Source: Flavobacteriaceae bacterium
GTDB lineage: Bacteria > Bacteroidota > Bacteroidia > Flavobacteriales > Flavobacteriaceae
Assembly (NCBI GenBank): GCA_002702745.1
Contig: PABM01000026.1
Location: forward strand, 1-11,100
Direction of reading: 5' to 3'
Length of the DNA stretch: 11,100 nucleotides
The notes beneath the pieces are model-generated. The model was not told where the DNA came from, made no database searches, and saw nothing but the letters and a program-made list of their open reading frames with translations. This document shows, piece by piece, positions 1-6,271 of the stretch. Made by a program: the position numbers and the translations under genes. Within the stretch, counting starts at the first letter, position 1, and every line of letters starts with the position of its first letter.

Positions 1-78
1 AAGATTATTTCCGAGTTAATTTCTGAAAAAAATACTTCTATCAATATTGATCGATTTAATCCAAATAGAAAATTTTAA
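1..78 (+). CDS. C-terminal end of a probable DAO-family FAD-dependent oxidoreductase (partial)
   Basis: An open frame enters from the left edge and gives 25 residues before TAA at 76-78. The tail reads ELISEKNTSINIDRF followed by NPNRKF. This resembles the usual C-terminus of DAO-family flavoenzymes (glycine/sarcosine/D-amino-acid oxidases and dehydrogenases), which end in a helix, a short acidic 'D-x-x-x-F' stretch and a terminal Arg-Phe-like motif. Those enzymes oxidise amines or amino acids to imines with FAD. The assignment rests only on this tail and is tentative. The gene converges on the large minus-strand fusion gene, and the stop codons overlap over 75-78, leaving no room for a terminator between them. 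The neighbouring PLP/kinase fusion would fit an amine- or amino-acid-catabolism context. Confidence 0.5.
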   Translation, partial: KIISELISEKNTSINIDRFNPNRKF

Positions 79-3068
79 CCATACTTTATATAATCCTCTT
101 TTAAAACTAAATCAAGATAAAATAATAAATTATCAGCATTTTTTTTATCGAAAATCATCGGTGGTTTAATTTTTATAACATTATGATCAATTCCGTCATT
201 ACTCGTTAAAAATCCAAGATCTTTCATTCTATTTTTTAAATATTTAGCCTTTTCTTCTAATGGATTTAATTTTTGGTCTACTAATTCAAAGCCAATAAAT
301 AACCCCTTACCTCTTACATCCCCGATAATTGAATGTTTTTTAGCTAATTTATTTAAGCCACTTTTTAAATAGTTACCGACGAAAAGAGCATTTTGTTGTA
401 ATTTTTTTGATTCTACTTCATTAATTACTTCGTTGGAGATTTTACACGAAACTGGATTTCCACCAAATGAACTAAAGAATTCTATACCATTATTAAACTT
501 ATCCGAAATTTCTTTGGTACATACAACAGCTCCAATTGGATGCCCATTTCCCATAGGTTTCCCAAGTGTAACCAAATCAGGAATTACATCATACAATTCA
601 AATCCCCAATATTTTTCTCCCACCCTTCCAAAGCCAGTTTGAACTTCATCACATATTAAAAGAATGTTATTTTTTTTAAATAAATTTTGACATTTTTTTA
701 AAAATGTTTTTGGAAGTTCGATTTGACCACCACAGCTTATAATAGGTTCAATCATCATAGAACTAATTTTTTCTTTTTTCCTTTTTGAATGTTTTACTAT
801 TTTTTCAACGTAAGAAAAATAATTTTTTGAAGAGTTTTTTCCACGGTGTTTCCCGCGAAACATATCTGGTAAAGGGATTTCATAAATATTTTTTGGTTTA
901 CCTCCTCCTCCTTTTTTCGAATACTTGTAATTACTAAGATTGATTGCATAGTTTGTGTTTCCATGATATCCTCCTTTTGAAACGATATGATTATTGCTAT
1001 TTGTATAAATTTCACTCATTCGTATTGCCAGTTCATTAGCTTCACTACCTGAGTTGACATAATATATTTTTGATAATTTATTTGGAAACTTTTGTAATAA
1101 TTTTTCACTTAAAATTAATATTTCTTCATGTAGGTACCTTGTATTAGTATTTAGAATTCCTAATTGTTTTTTTGCTGCTTTTGTAACATTTATATTTTGG
1201 TGTCCAACGTGTGCAATGTTATTAACAGTATCTAGAAATTTACGTCCGTGATTATCAAACAGAAATTGATTCAAACCTCTTACAATATGTAATGGGGATT
1301 TGTAGCTTAGCTTAAGATTTGCACCTAAATATTCATTTCTTTTTAATATTAATTTATCATTATTTTTAATTTTAGCAGCTGGAAGTTTAATATCTAGGAT
1401 TTTTTCTGGATTAGGACATATGCTTGCCCAAACCTCTTTTTCATTAAAAAAACAAACACCAGGAAAATCATTTTTGAAACCTAATAATGTAAGTAATATT
1501 TGAAAATGTAAATGGGGAGCCCATCCTCCATTTTCTTTTTTATTTCCTATTTCTCCAATTTTTTGACCTTTCTTAATTTTTTGACCTTTCTTAATTTTTG
1601 ATTTTTCTTGATCTGATAGATGTCCATATAAAGAATAATATTTAATGTCATTTATTAAATGTTCAAGTATAATTAATCCTCCATAACCTTTTTTTGTCTT
1701 ATCATTAGTTATAATTTTTACTAAGCCATCTTTAATGGAATAAACTGATGTTTTTTCTTTGACCCAAAAATCAATACCTAGATGTGTTGATCTATTTTCC
1801 GCACCATAGTCTGTAATTTTTTCATAATCTAACGAATCGTAAACAGGTCTTACTTCTAAATATCCACCACAGGGTAATTTATTACTTTCTATTAATTTTA
1901 ATTTTTGATCAAATACCTTGTCATCTAAAATCATTTCATTATCTAACCAATTACTAGACACGCTTAAATCAATTGGTTGAATATTTTTTTTATTTAAACC
2001 TTTAAATAGTATACTTAATGAAGAATTATTTTTTTTGATTAATTTGTAAAATTGTTTTTCATTTTTGTGAGGTATATAACCACAATATTTTCTGAAAAAA
2101 CAAGTAGCTAGTTGTTTGTTAATTTTAGACCAGTCTTCAAACAGAACCTCCATATCATTTTGGCTAATAAGTAGGTATTTATTTTTTCTATTTAATTTAC
2201 TATTGAGGTTAGATTTCAACAATGAAATTGAAATTCTCATTAAAATTAAATTATATAATAAATCAATTTCTTCCTCTTTTATTTTTAAAATATTATTGAA
2301 TCCTTCTAAAACTTCACAGGCTGATATCAACGGATTTTTACTTCCAATAATTGCATATGTACATACTATTGCAACTTCATTGATTAATTGAGTATATACA
2401 CAATCACCAAAATCGATTATTCCAGAAATTTCAGGATCTTTTAAATCTTTAGAAACTATAATATTATTGTCATTAATATCATTGTGAATGATAGATTTTC
2501 TAAATTTTTTATATTTACCCTCTTCTTTTTTGAAGCTCTTTATGAGTTTCTTTACCCTATTTATTTGTAGGTCTTTAAATTCATTAACATAATTTTCAAT
2601 CCATAAAAAATTTTGTAAATCCCAATGAAAGTTTTTCCTCTCATAACTTTTTTTTATGATTTTTAATTCTTTTGAAATTTTAGCAGAAACTTCTCCTAAT
2701 TCAAATCTTAGTGATTTATTAATTGGATTTACTTTCGACCATAATCTTCCTTCAATCCAACTATTCATTCTATAAAATCTGAGATTATTATTTTTATCAG
2801 TAAAGGATCCAAATAGACTACCATTTACTGCAGGCTTATTGTTAGAAGTTTTTTTATTTTTTTTTAGTGAACTAAGTATGTCAACTTGAAACTTAACAAA
2901 TTCTTTTTCTGTATTTACGGGATAGATTTTAAAAAAATAAGTATCGTTTCTTGAAATTAATTTAAAGTTGTCATCAATTTCACCATTTATTTGAATTGCT
3001 TTTGATCTAATTTTATAATTAGAAAAAATAAGTTTTTCTATAAAGGCTAATTCAAATTTATTTTTCAT
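75..3068 (-). CDS. Trifunctional fusion: APH/hydroxylysine-kinase-like phosphotransferase, M23 zinc peptidase domain, class III PLP phospho-lyase/aminotransferase
   Basis: The protein has 997 residues when started at the ATG at 3068. Residues about 10-300 form an APH-fold kinase: GEIDDNF (29-35), probable ATP lysine K47, catalytic loop HNDINDNN (195-202, D197) and metal-binding DFG (219-221). Residues about 400-560 match M23/LytM peptidases, with HxxxD (H429, D433), YGHLS (H483) and HLHF (H519, H521), so zinc and catalytic residues look intact. Residues about 595-990 form a class III PLP enzyme with SGSEAN near 673-678, D807 (DEVQTGFGR) and Schiff-base K837 (LGKPMG). Motifs such as LNTNTRYLH and PDMFRG are characteristic of the ETNPPL/PHYKPL phospho-lyases rather than ordinary aminotransferases. 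The known human pair (HYKK kinase, PHYKPL lyase) phosphorylates hydroxylysine and then releases NH3 and phosphate; by inference this fusion does kinase-then-lyase chemistry on a hydroxylated amine. There is no signal peptide, so it is probably cytosolic. Alternative starts are ATG 3125, with a GGAAG 4 nt upstream, and TTG 3143. ATG 3068 gives the usual spacing of about 35 residues to the kinase GE-D-NF motif. The substrate is unknown. Confidence 0.88.
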   Translation of the reverse strand: MKNKFELAFIEKLIFSNYKIRSKAIQINGEIDDNFKLISRNDTYFFKIYPVNTEKEFVKFQVDILSSLKKNKKTSNNKPAVNGSLFGSFTDKNNNLRFYRMNSWIEGRLWSKVNPINKSLRFELGEVSAKISKELKIIKKSYERKNFHWDLQNFLWIENYVNEFKDLQINRVKKLIKSFKKEEGKYKKFRKSIIHNDINDNNIIVSKDLKDPEISGIIDFGDCVYTQLINEVAIVCTYAIIGSKNPLISACEVLEGFNNILKIKEEEIDLLYNLILMRISISLLKSNLNSKLNRKNKYLLISQNDMEVLFEDWSKINKQLATCFFRKYCGYIPHKNEKQFYKLIKKNNSSLSILFKGLNKKNIQPIDLSVSSNWLDNEMILDDKVFDQKLKLIESNKLPCGGYLEVRPVYDSLDYEKITDYGAENRSTHLGIDFWVKEKTSVYSIKDGLVKIITNDKTKKGYGGLIILEHLINDIKYYSLYGHLSDQEKSKIKKGQKIKKGQKIGEIGNKKENGGWAPHLHFQILLTLLGFKNDFPGVCFFNEKEVWASICPNPEKILDIKLPAAKIKNNDKLILKRNEYLGANLKLSYKSPLHIVRGLNQFLFDNHGRKFLDTVNNIAHVGHQNINVTKAAKKQLGILNTNTRYLHEEILILSEKLLQKFPNKLSKIYYVNSGSEANELAIRMSEIYTNSNNHIVSKGGYHGNTNYAINLSNYKYSKKGGGGKPKNIYEIPLPDMFRGKHRGKNSSKNYFSYVEKIVKHSKRKKEKISSMMIEPIISCGGQIELPKTFLKKCQNLFKKNNILLICDEVQTGFGRVGEKYWGFELYDVIPDLVTLGKPMGNGHPIGAVVCTKEISDKFNNGIEFFSSFGGNPVSCKISNEVINEVESKKLQQNALFVGNYLKSGLNKLAKKHSIIGDVRGKGLFIGFELVDQKLNPLEEKAKYLKNRMKDLGFLTSNDGIDHNVIKIKPPMIFDKKNADNLLFYLDLVLKEDYIKYG
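1557..1599. repeat. 18-bp period tandem repeat inside the M23 domain
   Basis: The 18-bp unit ttttttgacctttcttaa is perfectly repeated in tandem for about 2.4 periods. It encodes, in frame on the minus strand, the repeated hexapeptide IKKGQK between the catalytic H483 and H519 of the M23 domain. M23 proteins naturally have a Gly-rich 'V-x-x-G-x-x-V-x-x-G' hairpin here and the protein length seems normal. The identity may therefore reflect ordinary protein periodicity plus recent sequence homogenisation. Confidence 0.8.
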
Positions 3069-3152
3069 TTTAAATAGTAATCTATTTGTAAGTAAATTAC
3101 CAATTAACGTTTTTAAAAACAACATATATCTTCCAATTCTCAAACTATTGTT

Positions 3153-3160
3153 TATATTTG
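3153..3160 (+). promoter_or_regulatory. Predicted -7 promoter element TATATTTG for tRNA-Leu(UAG) and the mevalonate operon
   Basis: This is an exact match to the Bacteroidota -7 consensus TAnnTTTG, 12 nt upstream of the mature tRNA 5' end at 3173. I see no convincing -33 TTTG at the usual spacing. No other TAnnTTTG lies between the tRNA and the diphosphomevalonate decarboxylase start, so this element probably serves both. Confidence 0.55.
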
Positions 3161-3172
3161 CCTTTCAATTTT

Positions 3173-3254
3173 GCGGGCGTGGTGGAATTGGTAGACACGC
3201 TAGACTTAGGATCTAGTGCCGCAAGGTGTGAGAGTTCGAGTCTCTCCGCCCGCA
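3173..3254 (+). tRNA. tRNA-Leu (anticodon UAG)
   Basis: The 82-nt gene folds as a class II tRNA. The acceptor GCGGGCG pairs with CGCCCGC, followed by discriminator A at 3254. The D-arm contains GGAATTGGTAGAC. The 5-bp anticodon stem CTAGA/TCTAG encloses loop CTTAGGA with anticodon TAG at 3207-3209. There is a leucine-type variable arm, and a T-arm with the TTCGAGT loop. CCA is not encoded and must be added post-transcriptionally. The tRNA decodes CUA and, by wobble, other CUN leucine codons. Only 18 nt separate its 3' end from the next ATG, implying a tRNA-mRNA cotranscript. Confidence 0.97.
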
Positions 3255-3272
3255 CAAATTCACTTTCATTTA

Positions 3273-4352
3273 ATGATTATTCAAGATTTTAAAGCGAATG
3301 AAATAATAAATAAAATTGATGAGATTTCTTTTTCATGGGAATCTCCAAGTAACATAGCATTGGTCAAGTATTGGGGTAAAAATCCTGATCAAACACCTAA
3401 AAACCCCTCCATCAGCTTTACGCTTTCGTATTGTACTACAAAAACATCTGTTTTGTTTAAGAAAATTGATAAAACTTCTGAAAATATTCACTTTGATTTG
3501 ATTTTTGATGGTAAAAAAAATACATCTTTCAGACCTAAAATTGTAAAGTTTTTTTCGATAATTCAAGAATATTGTCCATACCTTAAGGATTACCATTTAT
3601 TGATTTCAAGCAGCAACAGTTTTCCACATAGTAGTGGAATCGCATCCTCAGCAAGTAGTATGAGTGCGTTATCTCTTTGTTTAATGAGTTTAGAAAAAAA
3701 ACTCACTTTAATTGATGATAATTATTTCTTTAAAAAAGCTTCGTTTATTTCTAGAATTGGATCTGGAAGTGCTTCTAGGAGTGTTTACGGTGGGGTAAAT
3801 TTTTGGGGTAAACACAAAGAATTAAACAATAGTTCTGACTTATATTCTGTAAAGCTTAGTAAAAATATTTCTCCAAAATTTAATAATTATAGAGATGTTA
3901 TTTTAATAATTGATGATAAAGAGAAAGAAGTATCTAGTTCTGTGGGTCATGGACTTATGAACGATAACCCATTTTCAAAAGTTAGATTTAATGCTGCAAA
4001 TAATAATATTACAAAGCTGCTTCAAATTTTGGATTCTGGGAATTTGAATGATTTTTGTGAATTGGTTGAAAGTGAAGCTCTAATGTTACACTCTCTCATG
4101 ATGAATAGTAATCCATCATATATTTTGATGAAACCTGAAACATTAGAAGTAATCGAAAGAATACAAGATTTTAGAGAAAATTCAGAAATACCTGTTTGTT
4201 TTACTTTAGATGCAGGTGCAAATGTTCATGTACTATTTCCAGAAAATTTCTCTAAAGAGGTTATGACATTTATAGAAAAAGAATTGGCTCCCCAATGTAA
4301 AGGTGGGAAATTCATTACTGATTCTATTGGTGAAGGTCCTAAGCAATTCTAA
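3273..4352 (+). CDS. mvaD: Diphosphomevalonate decarboxylase
   Basis: This 359-residue GHMP-superfamily enzyme performs the last step of the mevalonate pathway: ATP-dependent decarboxylation of mevalonate 5-diphosphate to isopentenyl diphosphate in the cytosol. Signatures visible are PSNIALVKYWGK (25-36), NPSISFTL (44-51), the phosphate-binding loop FPHSSGIASSASS (117-129), RIGSGSASRSVYGG (161-174, with R169 at the substrate-phosphate position), SSSVGHGLM (221-229) and TLDAGANVHV (311-320, D313 the probable catalytic base). The ATG at 3273 is chosen because an upstream in-frame GTG lies inside tRNA-Leu, and homology begins at about residue 18. No Shine-Dalgarno is visible. It is first in a unit with mevalonate kinase (17-nt gap) and a UbiA prenyltransferase. 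Its leader is probably generated by 3' processing of the upstream tRNA. Confidence 0.95.
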   Translation: MIIQDFKANEIINKIDEISFSWESPSNIALVKYWGKNPDQTPKNPSISFTLSYCTTKTSVLFKKIDKTSENIHFDLIFDGKKNTSFRPKIVKFFSIIQEYCPYLKDYHLLISSSNSFPHSSGIASSASSMSALSLCLMSLEKKLTLIDDNYFFKKASFISRIGSGSASRSVYGGVNFWGKHKELNNSSDLYSVKLSKNISPKFNNYRDVILIIDDKEKEVSSSVGHGLMNDNPFSKVRFNAANNNITKLLQILDSGNLNDFCELVESEALMLHSLMMNSNPSYILMKPETLEVIERIQDFRENSEIPVCFTLDAGANVHVLFPENFSKEVMTFIEKELAPQCKGGKFITDSIGEGPKQF

Positions 4353-4369
4353 ATTTGTATATTTGAGAT

Positions 4370-5293
4370 ATGAAAGGACCTTTATTTTATTCCAAGATAT
4401 TATTATTTGGAGAATATGGAATTATAGAAGATTCAAAAGGTCTTTCAATTCCTTATAATTTTTTCAACGGTGCTTTAAAACTTGCTGAAAAGCCAACTTT
4501 AGAATCTAAAAAATCAAATAATATTCTTGCTGATTTTTGTTCCTATTTAAAGAAGCTTGACGAACTAGATTTAGACGTAATTTCATTTGAAAAACATATT
4601 AAGAAAGGATTATATTTTGATTCTTCTATTCCAAAAGGTTATGGAGTTGGAAGTAGTGGTGCTTTGGTTGCTGCTATTTATGACAAGTATTCAAATAATA
4701 AGATAACAGTTTTGGAAAATCTAACAAGGGAAAAATTACTTGTTTTAAAATCTATTTTTTCAAAAATGGAGTCTTTCTTTCACGGAAAATCATCCGGATT
4801 GGATCCACTTAACAGTTACCTAAGTATTCCAATTTTAATAAAATCTAAAGATGATATTAATGTAACGGGAATACCATCCCAGAAGTTAAATGGAACAGGT
4901 GCAGTTTTTCTTATCGATAGTGGAAAAACAGGTTCTACCGCACCAATGGTAAGTATTTTTATGGAAAAGATGAAATCCGAAGGATTTAGAAAAATGATTT
5001 CAACCCAATTCATCAAACACACAAATTTATGTGTAGACAGTTTTTTAAACGGAGATATCAAAAACTTATTTGATAATACAAAAAAGTTGTCAAAAATAGT
5101 TTTGGATAACTTTAAGCCAATGATTCCAGACGAGTTTCACGATCTCTGGAAAAAAGGTATTGACAGTGGGTCATACTTTTTGAAGTTATGTGGTTCTGGT
5201 GGTGGAGGATATATACTTGGTTTTGCTCCGAACATTGAACAAGCTAAAAATGATTTAAAAGATTATGATTTAGAGGTTGTTTATCACTTTTAA
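4370..5293 (+). CDS. mvk: Mevalonate kinase (GHMP kinase family)
   Basis: This 307-residue GHMP kinase is predicted to phosphorylate mevalonate to 5-phosphomevalonate with ATP. Motifs in order are SKILLFGEYG (8-17), the glycine-rich ATP loop PKGYGVGSSGAL (88-99), HGKSSGLDP (138-146, with D145 as the likely catalytic Asp) and the C-terminal LCGSGGGG (273-280). The HGxxSGxD motif favours mevalonate kinase over phosphomevalonate kinase, but substrate specificity within GHMP kinases is not certain from motifs alone. It lies 17 nt after mvaD and 2 nt before the UbiA gene, so it is cotranscribed. A TATATTTG at 4358-4365 lies 4 nt before the ATG and resembles a -7 element, which would give a leaderless transcript; chance is at least as likely in this A+T-rich gap. 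Phosphomevalonate kinase is not in the window. Confidence 0.9.
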   Translation: MKGPLFYSKILLFGEYGIIEDSKGLSIPYNFFNGALKLAEKPTLESKKSNNILADFCSYLKKLDELDLDVISFEKHIKKGLYFDSSIPKGYGVGSSGALVAAIYDKYSNNKITVLENLTREKLLVLKSIFSKMESFFHGKSSGLDPLNSYLSIPILIKSKDDINVTGIPSQKLNGTGAVFLIDSGKTGSTAPMVSIFMEKMKSEGFRKMISTQFIKHTNLCVDSFLNGDIKNLFDNTKKLSKIVLDNFKPMIPDEFHDLWKKGIDSGSYFLKLCGSGGGGYILGFAPNIEQAKNDLKDYDLEVVYHF

Positions 5294-5295
5294 AT

Positions 5296-6177
5296 ATGTC
5301 ACCAATCTATAAACAAAAATCAATTTTATTTAAGTTTTTGAGTATTTTCTCGCTTGTTAGGATTTATAATATCTTAATTATTGTTTTAGCTCAGTATTTA
5401 ACTTCAATTTTTATATTAAGTGATAAAAAACTCTTTGATGTTATTTTTGATTTTAATCTTTTTCTCTTAATTATCTGCTCTTCACTTTCCATTGCATCGG
5501 GATATATTATTAATAATTTTTACGATCAAAAAAAAGATGTAATTAATAAACCAATTAAGTCTAAAATTGATGATGTTGTAAAAAACTCAACAAAATTATA
5601 TTTTTACTTCTTTTTAAATTTTGTGGTGATATTTTTCGCTTCAATTATTTCTCTTAGAGCTATAATTTTCTTTTCAGTTTATATTTTCTTTTTGTGGTTT
5701 TATTCACATAAATTAAAGCGTCTTTTATTTTTAGGCAATTTATTTTATTCCCTGCTTACTATTACACCCTTTTTTGCAATTCTATTATATTATAAAAATA
5801 TTGATCTAATAATAGCAGTATATGCCTTATTTCTTTTCTTTATTCTTCTGCTGAAAGATATAACAAAGGACTTAAAAAATCTTGTTGGCGATTTTACAGA
5901 AAATTATCAAACAATTCCTGTTGCTTTTGGTGAAGATTTTGCACGAATTATAATTTCACTAATCACATTCATAAATGTCATTTTGATAATTAATCTATTC
6001 ATAAATTTTTCTAATGGTTATATGAATATATATTATGTATTCTCATTGATGCTATTACTAATTTTTACGGTTAAATTATATAAATCTAAGAAAGTATCTG
6101 ATTATTTAGAATTGCATAATATACTAAGACTAATAATTGGGCTCGGCGTATTTTCAATTATTTTATTAGAAATTTAA
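5296..6177 (+). CDS. UbiA-family membrane prenyltransferase (geranylgeranylglycerol-phosphate geranylgeranyltransferase-like)
   Basis: This 293-residue, highly hydrophobic protein has about 8-9 predicted membrane helices and carries UbiA-family features. The first aspartate-rich motif is at 73-86 (NNFYDQKKDVINKP) and the second, KDITKDLKNLVGD, at 187-199. Such enzymes use Mg2+-bound polyprenyl diphosphate to prenylate a polar or aromatic acceptor in the membrane. The 'INKP' extension and the 'KD...GD' pattern resemble the bacterial group commonly annotated as digeranylgeranylglyceryl-phosphate-synthase-like rather than MenA. The acceptor is unproven. The usual NDxxDxxxD reads N-N-x-x-D-x-x-x-D here, with N74 replacing the second-position Asp, while N73, D77 and D81 remain. 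It begins 2 nt after the mevalonate kinase stop, so it is translationally coupled, and probably consumes isoprenoid made by the same pathway. No terminator is seen before the antisense tRNA 5 nt downstream. Confidence 0.87.
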   Translation: MSPIYKQKSILFKFLSIFSLVRIYNILIIVLAQYLTSIFILSDKKLFDVIFDFNLFLLIICSSLSIASGYIINNFYDQKKDVINKPIKSKIDDVVKNSTKLYFYFFLNFVVIFFASIISLRAIIFFSVYIFFLWFYSHKLKRLLFLGNLFYSLLTITPFFAILLYYKNIDLIIAVYALFLFFILLLKDITKDLKNLVGDFTENYQTIPVAFGEDFARIIISLITFINVILIINLFINFSNGYMNIYYVFSLMLLLIFTVKLYKSKKVSDYLELHNILRLIIGLGVFSIILLEI

Positions 6178-6182
6178 CTTTG

Positions 6183-6264
6183 TACTCAAGGTGGGAATCG
6201 AACCCACACTCTGAAAAGAACTGGATTTTGAATCCAGCGCGTCTACCAATTCCGCCACTTGAGC
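6183..6264 (-). tRNA. tRNA-Leu (anticodon CAA)
   Basis: The gene is 82 nt on the minus strand. Acceptor GCTCAAG pairs with CTTGAGT, the first pair being a G1-U72 wobble, followed by discriminator A73. The D-arm has GGAATTGGTAGAC. The anticodon stem CTGGA/TCCAG encloses loop TTCAAAA, with anticodon CAA at 6230-6228. There is a long leucine-type variable arm, and a T-arm with loop TTCGATT. CCA is not encoded. It decodes UUG. Its 3' end lies 5 nt from the stop codon of the convergent prenyltransferase gene. Confidence 0.97.
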
Positions 6265-6271
6265 ATTCTTA

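Noticed and set aside
433..642. Plus-strand open frame of 69 codons
   Set aside because: It lies antisense within the PLP domain of the fusion gene, with no recognisable protein features, and is a shadow of the real frame.
797..1015. Minus-strand 72-codon frame in another phase
   Set aside because: It is contained in the PLP domain coding sequence, whose conserved motifs continue uninterrupted in the main frame, so it is not a frameshifted fragment.
2116..2391. Plus-strand 91-codon hydrophobic frame
   Set aside because: It is antisense to the kinase domain. The hydrophobicity arises from complementing Lys/Asn-rich A+T codons.
3141..3147. CAAACTA, read on the minus strand as TAGTTTG, as a promoter for the fusion gene
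   Set aside because: The spacer between TA and TTTG is one base short of the TAnnTTTG consensus, so I do not list it as a promoter.
3173..3254. tRNA-Leu(UAG) as an integration site for a mobile element carrying the fusion gene
   Set aside because: Integrases typically use the 3' half of a tRNA gene. The fusion lies on the 5' side, there is no duplicated tRNA end, and no integrase is in the window.
3216..3272. Possible GTG start of the diphosphomevalonate decarboxylase gene inside tRNA-Leu, adding 19 residues
   Set aside because: The extension is translated tRNA sequence and is unlike the family N-terminus. ATG at 3273 gives normal length.
3333..3596. Minus-strand 87-codon frame
   Set aside because: It is antisense to the strongly conserved N-terminal part of diphosphomevalonate decarboxylase.
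4816..5061. Minus-strand 81-codon frame
   Set aside because: It is antisense to mevalonate kinase, with no start context or motif.
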